Shown here: in pieces, positions 16,920 through 25,301 of the stretch
Layout: each line of letters starts with the position of its first letter
Numbering within the stretch: the first letter of the stretch is position 1
NCBI RefSeq assembly: GCF_002042965.1
Contig: NZ_MZNT01000002.1
Coordinates: 496,001 to 560,000 of the forward strand
Length of the DNA stretch: 64,000 nucleotides
From: Paenibacillus sp. 32352
Lineage (GTDB): Bacteria; Bacillota; Bacilli; Paenibacillales; NBRC-103111
Direction of reading: 5' to 3'
Notes under the pieces: generated by a model
The model's database searches: none
What the model saw: only the letters and a program-made list of their open reading frames with translations
What the model was told of the DNA's origin: nothing
Translations under genes and position numbers: made by a program

Positions 16920-18248
16920 CTGAATGAAGTCAGGATTGCTTAGCACATCGGAATTATTAATAAACAATAGTTCCTGAATTTGATGCTCCTCCATGAATGG
17001 TACCAATGACTTTGTAAATTGCCGCGGGTCTATAACGTAAATTTCATTGTAATGAGGAAGAAGAAATGGAATCAAGGCGTTGCCATAGGAATCCTTAATA
17101 ACAGCCAACCGCTTCCCGTTGTTTATCTCCGTTGTAATTCGGCCCCATGGCCGGTCACCGCTCAGAAAGATTCTGTATTTGTTTTTTTTCTGGGCATGAC
17201 TCATGTCGAGCAGATCCATCTTGAGCGGTCCAGCGTAATGAACCGTATATTCATGCTTCACATAGGGTTTATATACAACGATCGTATCCGGATGCTTCTC
17301 CAGCTTGCTGTTTCGGGTAGCTGAGTATAAGGATCCCAGAAAACCGGCGACTTCCGCCTTCTCGTATTTCTCCAGAGGAATCGGAGATTCGCCCTTTGCT
17401 TTCATAAACGCCGCATATCCGTAATAGGCACCGGTTGCTGTCCAGTGATGATCGGTTCTAAAAAAGATGGCATCTTCCGCATGATTCTGCAGCATGGATA
17501 ATGCATCAACCGGGGTAATGTCCTGGTTCAGCTGCTGATAGACCTCATGAATAGCCTCCTGCTGGGAGGCGGATAATTTCCTCAGCTGTTCGCTTTGCAT
17601 AAATTCTGCCCCTGTAGGAGCAATGAGAACCGACACGGGAATTTTGGCGTTGAAATGGGCATCCATAGCTGCTTTCACATGATTGATCGTTTCTGCATAC
17701 AGCTTTCCGGCCGAGGAAATATAGCTGAATAAATTCACGGCACGCTGCTCCATGATCAAGACTTTTCCGATAACATTGCCCGGCTTCTGCGCTTTGGATT
17801 CCATGTCGGGCTTCGGTTGCGGGGAAGGAACCGGAGTCGGGGCAGCATCAGGTATACGGACTGTAACCTCAGGCCCTTGAGAGGGGGGCTGATTCATCGT
17901 TACTGCAGGCTCTTCGTCGGCAGGTACAGCCGCTTGTCCCGTATTATCTGCATTCGAAGCGACAATCACGGCATCCTGAGAAAGGGTCAAGCCTTCCCAT
18001 GCTTCCACGAGCTTGCTTAGTCCGACCAGCGCATCCCGATGAGGAACATGATCGGCTACATAATTCTCTATGTCATGCAAATATTGGCCAGACCATAAGG
18101 CATGAGTCGACCATTGCGGAAGCGGCGCGAGATTGCGGTTTTCCGTCTCCGAGAACACCCTGTTTCCGCCTAAAGACCACATTAAGCCTGTACCTAGATA
18201 GATAAACAGGAGAAAGAAGCCAATTTGTAAATATTGTCCTAGCTTCAT
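16899..18248 (-). CDS. DHHW family protein (AlgX/AlgJ-like, polysaccharide O-acetylation)
   Basis: 449 residues with one N-terminal membrane anchor (residues ~8-28). 'RVFSETENRNLAPLP' and 'YVADHVPHRDALVGL' are typical N-terminal family motifs. The signature 'FFRTDHHWTATGAYYGY' holds the DHHW catalytic Asp-His pair, and 'LAVIKDSYGNALIPFLLPHY' holds the Ser of the SGNH-like triad. A Pro/Gln-rich low-complexity linker (about residues 110-165) is inserted before the catalytic domain. These proteins move acetyl groups onto exported polysaccharide together with an MBOAT partner, which is encoded just upstream (18-bp gap to this start). Confidence 0.9.
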   Translation of the reverse strand: MKLGQYLQIGFFLLFIYLGTGLMWSLGGNRVFSETENRNLAPLPQWSTHALWSGQYLHDIENYVADHVPHRDALVGLSKLVEAWEGLTLSQDAVIVASNADNTGQAAVPADEEPAVTMNQPPSQGPEVTVRIPDAAPTPVPSPQPKPDMESKAQKPGNVIGKVLIMEQRAVNLFSYISSAGKLYAETINHVKAAMDAHFNAKIPVSVLIAPTGAEFMQSEQLRKLSASQQEAIHEVYQQLNQDITPVDALSMLQNHAEDAIFFRTDHHWTATGAYYGYAAFMKAKGESPIPLEKYEKAEVAGFLGSLYSATRNSKLEKHPDTIVVYKPYVKHEYTVHYAGPLKMDLLDMSHAQKKNKYRIFLSGDRPWGRITTEINNGKRLAVIKDSYGNALIPFLLPHYNEIYVIDPRQFTKSLVPFMEEHQIQELLFINNSDVLSNPDFIQLVRGMS

Positions 18249-18266
18249 AGCTATGCCTCCGCTGAA

Positions 18267-19679
18267 TCAAAATCGGAAATAGAAGAAGGGCGTATAGGTT
18301 TTTCCTACTAGCAGCAGCACCGAGACGGCCAGAATCACAAGCGAAGTAATCGGCACCAAAAGCTGATTATAGACGGCATGTGCCATACGTGGCTTCATGC
18401 GATGCGACATGGCTTGATGCAGCCTGGCAGGGACCGGTGTAGATATAATGAGGCCAAGCACGAGCAGGATAATATGGTTCTGCAAATGAATGAAGAAGGC
18501 TTCATTAACCGCCGGTACATGCCCAAAACCGAACATCGTTCGTAAATATCTCGCTCCGTCCCGCAACGACTCAAAGTAAAAAAACACCCATCCAACAAGC
18601 ACCACCACCGTGAAGTACAAATGAGAAATGAAGCGGGGCAAGCGGGAAAGCAGCTGCTGAAGGAAGCTTTTCTCCAAAGTGATCATGGCGCCGAAAAATA
18701 ACCCCCATACTACATAATTCCAGCTGGCGCCGTGCCATAGACCCGTCAAGAACCAGACGATGAACATGTTCATCAAGGCGCGCTTCCGGTTACCGCCTAA
18801 GGGAATATAGACATAGTCCCGGAAAAAACGGCCTACCGAGATATTCCACCGGCGCCAGAACTCAGCTGCTCCCGTCGAGATATACGGATAGTCGAAATTT
18901 TCCTTAAAGGAGAAGCCGAACATTTTGCCAAGGCCGATGGCCATATCCGAGTACCCGGAGAAGTCGAAATAGATTTGAAGGGCGAAAGCGAGGATGCCGA
19001 GCCAAGCTCCTGCCACAGTTAATTGGTCGCTCGGACTATCCAGGAAAAACGGAGTCAGCCCTGCCAGGGAATTGGCGAAAATCACCTTTTTCCCGAGCCC
19101 TGTTATGAAACGAACGACACCTTGGCTGAACCCGTCCAGGGTAATCCTGCGTTCCTTAAGCTGAGTTTGCACATCGGCATACCGGATGATGGGACCAGCC
19201 ACCAATTGCGGGAATAGCGCTATATATAAGAGCAGTGAGGAATAGGAGGTCAATGCCGGGGCTTCACGCCTATAGACGTCCACCAAATAGGAAATGACAT
19301 GGAAAGTAAAAAAGGAAATTCCTATGGGAAGGGCAGGTGGTGTGTAGGCTAACGAAACGGATGTTAAGGATTGGAAGGCTTCAAGAAGAAAACCTAGATA
19401 TTTGTAATAAACGAGAAAGAGGACCTGGAACGCAATAGAAAGAAAGAGCAGCGTCTTGCCTGTCTTTGTCTGGCCTGCCCGTTCGATGCAGCGTCCGCTG
19501 ATCCAGCCGATCAGCACATTGAACAACAAGATAAAGACCCCAGTCAGCTCTCCCCAGGCATAGAAGAAGAGGGAGAAGAAGAGGAGCACCGTATTTTTCC
19601 ATTCTTTTTTCGCGATAAAATAGAGAAGCAGGACTAGTGGAAGGAACCCGTAAAGAAATACAAAGCTGGAAAATACCAT
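18267..19679 (-). CDS. MBOAT family O-acyltransferase (AlgI/DltB-like)
   Basis: 470 residues with about 11-12 membrane helices. 'PIGISFFTFHVISYLVDVYR' and 'FPQLVAGPIIRY' are AlgI/PatA hallmarks, 'EFWRRWNISVGRFFRDYVY' is the MBOAT core, and 'LTGLWHGASWNYVVWG' carries the invariant catalytic His. ATG 19679 is preferred to GTG 19691 because AGGTGATC overlaps the GTG and is correctly spaced for the ATG. With the downstream DHHW protein it forms a standard two-gene exopolysaccharide or wall-polymer acetylation unit; the polymer is unknown. Confidence 0.92.
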   Translation of the reverse strand: MVFSSFVFLYGFLPLVLLLYFIAKKEWKNTVLLFFSLFFYAWGELTGVFILLFNVLIGWISGRCIERAGQTKTGKTLLFLSIAFQVLFLVYYKYLGFLLEAFQSLTSVSLAYTPPALPIGISFFTFHVISYLVDVYRREAPALTSYSSLLLYIALFPQLVAGPIIRYADVQTQLKERRITLDGFSQGVVRFITGLGKKVIFANSLAGLTPFFLDSPSDQLTVAGAWLGILAFALQIYFDFSGYSDMAIGLGKMFGFSFKENFDYPYISTGAAEFWRRWNISVGRFFRDYVYIPLGGNRKRALMNMFIVWFLTGLWHGASWNYVVWGLFFGAMITLEKSFLQQLLSRLPRFISHLYFTVVVLVGWVFFYFESLRDGARYLRTMFGFGHVPAVNEAFFIHLQNHIILLVLGLIISTPVPARLHQAMSHRMKPRMAHAVYNQLLVPITSLVILAVSVLLLVGKTYTPFFYFRF

Positions 19680-19774
19680 GAGGACGATCACCTATCCCTG
19701 TAAGTTCATGTAAAGGTCTGAATAGTATGTCCCCCTGCCGTCCCATTCGGAGGGGGATTTTCATTCAAATGAGC

Positions 19775-19918
19775 TTATTCTTTCTCGGAGACGGGTCCCG
19801 GAGGCGGGGCTGGATTGATCTGTACAGGCTCTTTTGTCTTTCTGGTTTCATGCAATCGGGTAGCTCCCGCTTGATGGGTGAGCAGGTCGTCCATTTCAGG
19901 ATTCGATCTTTTATCCAC
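19775..19918 (-). CDS. Small hydrophilic protein, 47 residues, ahead of MBOAT gene
   Basis: GTG 19918 is preceded on the - strand by AGAGGA eight bases upstream, and the frame runs to TAA at 19775-19777. The product begins 'VDKRSNPEMDDLLTHQAGAT' and ends with a Pro-rich tail 'INPAPPPGPVSEKE'. It has no hydrophobic segment and is unrelated to anything I recognise. A hairpin TCCCCCT/AGGGGGA (19730-19757) separates it from the MBOAT gene. The 109-residue frame on the opposite strand is rejected. Confidence 0.6.
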   Translation of the reverse strand: MDKRSNPEMDDLLTHQAGATRLHETRKTKEPVQINPAPPPGPVSEKE

Positions 19919-20088
19919 GTCGGATTCCTCTATTCTCTAAGTTGTTATGGCTGCAGATGGCATGACTGCCGGACAATCTTGCTTCGCTCTTCAGGGTTTA
20001 TGCTGCTGCGTATTCCGGAAAGGATAAGGGAAAGATCCCTTCGGTTCATATCTTAACCATTAGGTGCAATATTATGCTGTGCAGGCAG

Positions 20089-20142
20089 TTCATACTTTTT
20101 TAATCATTCTTTTAGAGACCGTTAATAAGTTATGGTTAAGAT
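20089..20142 (+). promoter_or_regulatory. PhoP/OmpR-type box: four hexamers at 11-bp spacing, then -10
   Basis: TTCATA (20089), TTAATC (20100), TTTAGA (20111) and TTAATA (20122) start exactly 11 bp apart. Two match the Bacillus PhoP consensus TT(A/C/T)A(C/T)A fully and two at five of six positions. TAAGAT (20137-20142) is a plausible -10, nine bases after the last hexamer. Confidence 0.6.
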
Positions 20143-20181
20143 GAGGAAAGAACAGTGGTAGGGGAAGGGAGGTGAACACAG

Positions 20182-20691
20182 GTGGGCATGATCAAATTGA
20201 AGCCAACCCCGCGAAAGTGGCTGCTTACAATTCATATTCTATTCTCGGCCATCCTGTTCGGAGGCGCGGTCATCTTCCTCGTCTTAAGCATCATCCTGGC
20301 AAATACAAACGATGCAGGTGTGTTTACGGCATGCTATACCGTCATGCATCTACTGGCAAAGACGTCAGTCCGCGCTTCGACAATCGGGACATTGGCAAGC
20401 GGAATTTTGTTGTCCGTGCTGACACCGTGGGGGCTGTTTCGATATAACTGGCTCATTGCCAAGCAGTTCCTGACCGCGTTATGTATTTTGTTAGGACCAA
20501 TCGGCATGTACTTCTGGACCCTGAAGGCTGTAACGATAATAACGGCGGAAGGAATTCAGGCTTTATCGAATCCTGAATTTGCTGTGAACAATATTCAATT
20601 GTGGATAGGGATCGTCATTCAGCTCCTGGCTCTTCTCGCGTTATTCGCAATTTCGGTCTTCAAGCCGGGAAAGCGTCGATCAAAAAGCTAG
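20182..20691 (+). CDS. Four-helix membrane protein (DUF2269-like)
   Basis: 169 residues starting at GTG 20182, six bases after GGGAGGTGA; an ATG two codons later is less well spaced. Four hydrophobic helices lie at about residues 13-38, 65-85, 93-115 and 138-160, with a basic C-terminus 'FKPGKRRSKS'. 'HILFSAILFGGAVIFLVLS' at the start and the 'TPWGLFRYNWLIAKQFLT' region resemble DUF2269-type integral membrane proteins. The function is unknown. The promoter holds a PhoP-type box, so it may respond to phosphate or to an envelope signal. Confidence 0.75.
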   Translation: MGMIKLKPTPRKWLLTIHILFSAILFGGAVIFLVLSIILANTNDAGVFTACYTVMHLLAKTSVRASTIGTLASGILLSVLTPWGLFRYNWLIAKQFLTALCILLGPIGMYFWTLKAVTIITAEGIQALSNPEFAVNNIQLWIGIVIQLLALLALFAISVFKPGKRRSKS

Positions 20692-20748
20692 AACTGGCAG
20701 GGAAGAGGGCTTTGGGGACGTGAAGGCCCCCATGAGCTGCGCTTAGTA

Positions 20749-21675
20749 TCATACATGAATGAGCCGCTTGGCCTCCATATAGAGCACCTGCACAAACTTT
20801 TTCGTGTTAATTTTCGTTTGCGAAAAGGACGGCTCGACGTCGTTTTGGAGCTCCATCATCTTCTTGCGGATTTCGGTGAAATCAAAGTATTTCGACGCGA
20901 TGTTCTCGAACTTCGGGTTGGAATAATCGGTCAGTCCCAGCGATGCGATATGGTTGAGCGTTTGAAACAAGGCCCGGCGCACGCGCTGCTCCGAAGCTTT
21001 GACCTCCTTGGCTATATCCGAATCGGATGCCGCGCTTCCCAGCTTGCGTACCGCGATTCCGCGGAATATGTCCTTGAGAGCGGGAAAGGTGTGGGGAGCT
21101 TCCGCCGAGGTATCGTGTTCGTACAAATATTCCAGCATATCCAGCAGATCTTTGCTTCCTGCTTCGCCAATCATACCAAGCTCAGACAGAAGAGTTCGTC
21201 CGGAGGACGTGATGGTATGGCGGGCACTAGATGATTCCGGCCGTTCAGGGGGACCTCCCAGGTTTAGAACTTGCAGAGATTTTTGAATATCCTGAATGGA
21301 TTTTTGCAGACGCAGCCGTTCCTCTACCTTTCGGATCACGGCAAGCACCTCCAGCCGGTTAATCGGCTTGGCAATATAGTATTCGATGCCTAGCGAATAG
21401 GCTTCGCCAATCATGTCCTTGCTCTCGATCTGGGAGATCATAATGATTTTGCCGCTGAACAGCGGAGCGATTTCCCGAACGGTTTGAATGCCGTCGCGAA
21501 GGGGCATAAGCAGGTCGATCAGCAAGATATCGACTCTTTTCAGCTCGAGCAGCTCCGCAGTAACAAGAGAGCCGTCCTCGGCTTCTCCTACAACCTCCCC
21601 TAATGCTTCGTCCTCTATAAGATCGGCCAGCATGGACCGAATGCCTTGATCGTCATCGACAATAAAAAAACGCAT
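20749..21675 (-). CDS. glnL: Response regulator, GlnL (YcbB)-like
   Basis: 308 residues. An N-terminal receiver has acidic pocket 'FIVDDDQG', phospho-acceptor Asp54 in 'LLIDLLMPLRDG' and Lys in 'YYIAKPIN'. A linker with a short coiled coil ('RKVEERLRLQKSIQDIQKSL') leads to a C-terminal YcbB-type DNA-binding domain (~150-300; 'KDIFRGIAVRKLG', 'KEVKASEQRVRRALFQTLNH'). B. subtilis GlnL with the GlnK kinase activates glutaminase and glutamine transport genes. Here the kinase gene lies five bases upstream and a GltT-type glutamate symporter is divergently transcribed, so the pair probably controls that symporter. Confidence 0.85.
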   Translation of the reverse strand: MRFFIVDDDQGIRSMLADLIEDEALGEVVGEAEDGSLVTAELLELKRVDILLIDLLMPLRDGIQTVREIAPLFSGKIIMISQIESKDMIGEAYSLGIEYYIAKPINRLEVLAVIRKVEERLRLQKSIQDIQKSLQVLNLGGPPERPESSSARHTITSSGRTLLSELGMIGEAGSKDLLDMLEYLYEHDTSAEAPHTFPALKDIFRGIAVRKLGSAASDSDIAKEVKASEQRVRRALFQTLNHIASLGLTDYSNPKFENIASKYFDFTEIRKKMMELQNDVEPSFSQTKINTKKFVQVLYMEAKRLIHV

Positions 21676-21680
21676 GATGT

Positions 21681-22973
21681 TTATCCCCTCTTGATAACTT
21701 GTTGTACAGGCAATGTAATGGTGAACATGGTCTCACCCTCGCGGGAATCCTCTCTAAGCTCGATCTTTCCTCCCAACGACTCTGCCACCTCCTGAATATA
21801 GAACAATCCCATACCAGTCGATGGGGTACCCGATAGATCATATTTGGTCGTATAACCCGGTGTGAATATGCGTTCCCTGCGTTTGATGGGGATGCCGGGA
21901 CCATTATCGATCACGTGGATTTGTATGTATTCGCCCTTAAGAAATGCCCTGATCAGAATAAAGCCTTCTTTATCCATCGCCTCAACGCTGTTTGCGACCA
22001 GATTGTTTACCAGGGTTAGAAGCGTAAACACATGGAGCTCAGGCAGCGCTTCATCCACATCAAGGCTAAACCGGATGGATTTGCCGAGCGCTTCTGCATA
22101 CTTCTCATTAGTGCTGACAATAAGACGTCCGATCTCTCCGGCTCCCATATAATCCGCCGAGCTTTGCTCGTGAATAAGCTTAGATAGACCCGCATAAATG
22201 CGCTGGTTGTCTTTTTTGATCTCATGGACCTGACCGGATATCCGCAGGGCACGCTCGGCAAGAAGCCTGATAAGACCGGGTTCGGCAGCTTGTTCGGCTC
22301 GAAGCAGGCTGCGATACAGGTCGTAGCTGTCTCTGGTAATATTCTCGGCGTACTTGAGGTTTTTTTTAAGCTGGACCGATTCCTCATACAAATTCGAAAT
22401 AAGCACCAGAGTATGTTCGTTTTGCCGCCGCTGCTGCTCCTCATTCAAGACCGCTTGGCGCAGCTGGATGATATTGTACAAGCCGAGCACGAAAAAGCTT
22501 CGAACGACAGCGATCAGCACGATTTTGCCATAAGCCTCCCAATGGATGAAATCCTCAATAATCGTCGGCCGGAACGCAAGCTCTGCGAAGGTTGCCCCTG
22601 TCTCCGTGATGATATCCAAAGCGCCGACCCGTAGAGGCTGATACGGCTGTTTATTCAAATTGAGAAGCTGGAATAGGCAAGCGTAGGTCGTGTAATAGAA
22701 AAAAACAGGATAATGCAGCTGAAACAACTCATCGATGGATAATCCATTAGGGTGCAGAAAACCGTCCCAAAGAAGCCGGAACAAGACGACATTGAAGCCG
22801 ACGATCAGTCCCGACAAGAATGGAGGGAGGGTTCGAATCCATAATAAGAAAAAGAAAAATACCGGCGTCCCGAGACTAATTCGAAACGTATCGTGGAATG
22901 GAAAAAACTTGATCTCTCCGGCAAGCGGTACTGCAATCATCATGAATAGCAACGCGGTAATAAGCTCTTTCAA
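21681..22973 (-). CDS. glnK: Sensor histidine kinase, GlnK (YcbA)-like
   Basis: About 430 residues. TTG 22973 is favoured because AGGAAGTG sits six bases upstream; a GTG at 22982 would overlap that site. The N-terminal half has about six membrane helices (e.g. 'PVFFFFLLWIRTLPPFLSGL'), followed by a helical dimerisation region lacking a classical H-box ('LYEESVQLKKNLKYAENITR'). The ATPase domain has N box 'LVNNLVANSVEAMDKEG', G1 'HVIDNGPGIP' and G2 'STGMGLFYIQEVAESLGG'. This matches the GlnK/DctS-like HATPase_c_5 class. It is translationally coupled to the response regulator. Confidence 0.85.
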   Translation of the reverse strand: MKELITALLFMMIAVPLAGEIKFFPFHDTFRISLGTPVFFFFLLWIRTLPPFLSGLIVGFNVVLFRLLWDGFLHPNGLSIDELFQLHYPVFFYYTTYACLFQLLNLNKQPYQPLRVGALDIITETGATFAELAFRPTIIEDFIHWEAYGKIVLIAVVRSFFVLGLYNIIQLRQAVLNEEQQRRQNEHTLVLISNLYEESVQLKKNLKYAENITRDSYDLYRSLLRAEQAAEPGLIRLLAERALRISGQVHEIKKDNQRIYAGLSKLIHEQSSADYMGAGEIGRLIVSTNEKYAEALGKSIRFSLDVDEALPELHVFTLLTLVNNLVANSVEAMDKEGFILIRAFLKGEYIQIHVIDNGPGIPIKRRERIFTPGYTTKYDLSGTPSTGMGLFYIQEVAESLGGKIELREDSREGETMFTITLPVQQVIKRG

Positions 22974-23060
22974 GGATAGCACTTCCTATCATTCAATAAC
23001 CAGACTAGATTATTGTACAGAAGTTTGCCCTATTTTTCGAATCTTAATATTTTTTTTACA

Positions 23061-23096
23061 GGGCTGCGTAGATTTTTGTCGATTCGCGTAGATGCC
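23061..23096 (+). promoter_or_regulatory. Direct repeat, candidate GlnL-type operator
   Basis: GCGTAGAT occurs at 23066-23073 and again at 23086-23093, 20 bp apart (about two helical turns), framed by GGGC (23061-23064) and GCCC (23093-23096). It is just upstream of a -10 TACAAT (23101-23106) that has no good -35, as expected of an activated promoter. Confidence 0.45.
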
Positions 23097-23107
23097 CTTT
23101 TACAATA

Positions 23108-23122
23108 AAGAAAACGTTTACT
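23108..23122 (+). promoter_or_regulatory. cre-like site downstream of gltT promoter
   Basis: AAGAAAACGTTTACT matches WTGNAANCGNWNNCW with one mismatch. It lies just after the -10 and before AAAGGAGG, a position where CcpA would repress. Confidence 0.45.
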
Positions 23123-23145
23123 ATCTTTAAAGGAGGCATAGGATC

Positions 23146-24426
23146 ATGAAGAAAATAGGGTTGGCAGCACAAATTTTTATAGGTCTGGCCTTAGGGATCA
23201 TTGTAGGTGCTTTGTTTTACGGGAATCCTACTATAGCAACCTATTTTCAGCCGGTAGGCGACATTTTCATCCGTTTGATCAAAATGATCGTCGTACCGAT
23301 TATCATATCTACTTTGATCGTCGGCGTAGCCGGTGTCGGGGATATGAAGAAGCTGGGTAAAATTGGCGGCAAATCGATTCTTTATTTTGAGATTGTAACT
23401 ACCATCGCTATTGTGGTCGGTTTGCTTGCAGCAAATATATTCAAGCCGGGCGCCGGGGTGGACATGACCCATCTGGCCAAATCGGATATTCACAAATATG
23501 TAGAAACCACCGATAAAGTAGGGCATAATTTCATTGATACTATCGTTAATATTGTTCCTACCAACATTATTCAATCACTTGCTGCTGGGGACATGCTGGC
23601 TATTATCTTCTTCTCGGTAATGTTCGGATTAGGAATTGCGGCTATCGGCGAGAAGGGGAAGCCCGTCATTCATTTCTTCGAAGGCGTCGCAGACGCTATG
23701 TTCTGGGTAACCAACAAAATTATGAATTTTGCACCGTTCGGCGTCTTTGCCTTAATCGGAGTAACCGTTTCCAAATTCGGGGTTGCATCTCTTATTCCGC
23801 TCGGTAAGCTGGTATTGTCCGTCTACGGGGCTATGTTCTTCTTTATCTTTGTCGTATTCGGCATTATTGCCAAGCTGTGCGGCACCAGCATCTTCACGAT
23901 GATTCGTATTCTAAAAAGCGAACTGCTTCTGGCTTATTCTACCGCCAGCTCGGAGAGCGTTCTTCCTAAAATTATGGAGAAAATGGAGAAGTTCGGCTGT
24001 CCAAAGGCGATTACATCGTTCGTTATTCCGACTGGATATTCGTTCAATCTTGACGGTTCCACGTTGTATCAGGCTCTTGCTGCGATATTCATAGCGCAAA
24101 TGTATGGCATCGATATGCCGATCAGCACGCAGATTACTTTGCTGTTAGTGCTTATGATTTCCTCTAAAGGGATTGCGGGTGTACCTGGTGTCAGCTTCGT
24201 TGTCCTGCTTGCGACTCTGGGATCTGTCAATATTCCTATTGAGGGACTTGCGTTCATCGCGGGGATTGACCGGATTCTTGATATGGCACGCACCGTCGTG
24301 AACGTACTGGGGAATTCCTTGGCAGCGGTGGTTATGTCCAAATGGGAAGGACAGTATGACTCGGACAAAGGCAAGCAGTATGTAACCTCGATCCGTCAGG
24401 AGCAGGTTCAACAAGAAGTGGCTTAA
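23146..24426 (+). CDS. gltT: Proton/sodium-glutamate symporter (DAACS family)
   Basis: 426 residues, the standard length, with eight TM helices and two re-entrant loops. Hallmarks include the Ser-rich HP1 'LAYSTASSESVLP', TM7 'NLDGSTLYQALAAIFIAQ' and HP2 'SKGIAGVPGVSFVVLLATLG', then 'AGIDRILDMARTVVNVLGN' with the Asp and Arg/Asn that bind substrate. The match is closest to Bacillus GltT/GltP rather than to the C4-dicarboxylate carriers. AAAGGAGG precedes the ATG. It is divergent from the GlnK/GlnL-like pair, and its promoter has a direct-repeat operator and a cre-like site. Confidence 0.92.
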   Translation: MKKIGLAAQIFIGLALGIIVGALFYGNPTIATYFQPVGDIFIRLIKMIVVPIIISTLIVGVAGVGDMKKLGKIGGKSILYFEIVTTIAIVVGLLAANIFKPGAGVDMTHLAKSDIHKYVETTDKVGHNFIDTIVNIVPTNIIQSLAAGDMLAIIFFSVMFGLGIAAIGEKGKPVIHFFEGVADAMFWVTNKIMNFAPFGVFALIGVTVSKFGVASLIPLGKLVLSVYGAMFFFIFVVFGIIAKLCGTSIFTMIRILKSELLLAYSTASSESVLPKIMEKMEKFGCPKAITSFVIPTGYSFNLDGSTLYQALAAIFIAQMYGIDMPISTQITLLLVLMISSKGIAGVPGVSFVVLLATLGSVNIPIEGLAFIAGIDRILDMARTVVNVLGNSLAAVVMSKWEGQYDSDKGKQYVTSIRQEQVQQEVA

Positions 24427-24474
24427 CAGACTTCTGGTAGCAAACCTTGGAGTTACATCTCGAGTTCCATCATC

Positions 24475-24545
24475 AATGCACTCTTGAATTCAATCGTGGA
24501 GAAGCCGGCCGGCGTCACCGATGAATGCCAGGAGTGCATTTTTTA
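24475..24545 (+). terminator. Intrinsic terminator after gltT
   Basis: AATGCACTC (24475-24483) pairs with GAGTGCATT (24532-24540), followed by TTTTATT. The 48-nt loop contains a further GCCGGCCGGC palindrome. The remaining gap to 24768 (about 220 bp) holds only a small TGGGC/GCCCA hairpin near 24700. Confidence 0.65.
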
Positions 24546-24767
24546 TTGGACACATACATACCTGTCTTCGAAAATCGCGCCGCGTATCTCATGCCTCCTT
24601 TCCATAAACGCTTGATGGGCCGCACCAATACCTGTTACGTTGGTTAGGGGAGATGTTACGGGAATCCCGATATGGCATGATAAAAGTACAACAACTGGGC
24701 TCCCGCCCATGCCTTTCTTCTTAGGCTTTCATACAGTATACAGACAAAAAATGAAGGGAAGAAAAGC

Positions 24768-25151
24768 ATGGATATTCCTATAACGGGCTTTGTCGTTCAT
24801 TCGAATGATGAGGGAAATGAGCATTCACATAAATTATTTATCACCTCGTGGGATAATCGTCCAGTACATGTGCATCCATTTTCTGGTGTCACCTCGTTTG
24901 ACGTAGGCCATAACCATCATTATGCGGGGATGACGGAAGCCGCCCCAAGCGGTGTCCCGCATGTCCACAATTATTACGCGGAAACCTCCTTTGATGCGGG
25001 TCACACTCACATTATCAGGGGAACAACCGGACCTGCCATACCTATACCTGGCGGCGGCGGGCATTATCATGAATTCAGAGGCTATACGACCGTTAGCGGA
25101 AGCACGCCGCATTCTCATAGGTATAGCGGCAACACGGGAAGAGAGGTATGA
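24768..25151 (+). CDS. YmaF family histidine-rich protein
   Basis: 127 residues composed of five short repeats of about 25 residues, each with a 'H-x-H-x-(F/Y)-x-G-x-T' core: 'HVHPFSGVTSFDVGHNHHY', 'VPHVHNYYAETSFDAGHTH', 'GGGGHYHEFRGYTTVSGSTP'. This is the YmaF family, whose function is unknown. The dense His pairs suggest metal binding. There is no signal peptide. The ATG follows GAAGGGAAGAAAAGC, an acceptable site. Confidence 0.85.
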   Translation: MDIPITGFVVHSNDEGNEHSHKLFITSWDNRPVHVHPFSGVTSFDVGHNHHYAGMTEAAPSGVPHVHNYYAETSFDAGHTHIIRGTTGPAIPIPGGGGHYHEFRGYTTVSGSTPHSHRYSGNTGREV

Positions 25152-25177
25152 CCTCCTTGCAGGAGCCTTAGATAGCC

Positions 25178-25202
25178 CCCCACATTTGTGGGGATATTTT
25201 TG
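25178..25202 (+). terminator. Intrinsic terminator after ymaF-like gene
   Basis: CCCCAC (25178-25183) pairs with GTGGGG (25188-25193) around a 4-nt loop, followed by ATATTTTTG. Confidence 0.65.
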
Positions 25203-25301
25203 TTTCACTGGAACAAATAGAAATAGCTTGAAAAAATAGAACACATATCTTACACTATATATGAATAAGTGATCATATAAACAAATACGGATGTGAACAG
25301 C

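Noticed and set aside
19727..20056. 109-residue frame on the + strand
   Set aside because: Cys/Arg-rich low-quality composition, no ribosome site, overlaps a better supported 47-residue gene on the other strand and part of an intergenic region.
24540..24620. 25-codon - frame with AAGGAGG one base before ATG
   Set aside because: Ribosome site too close to the start codon, and the frame runs back through the gltT terminator.
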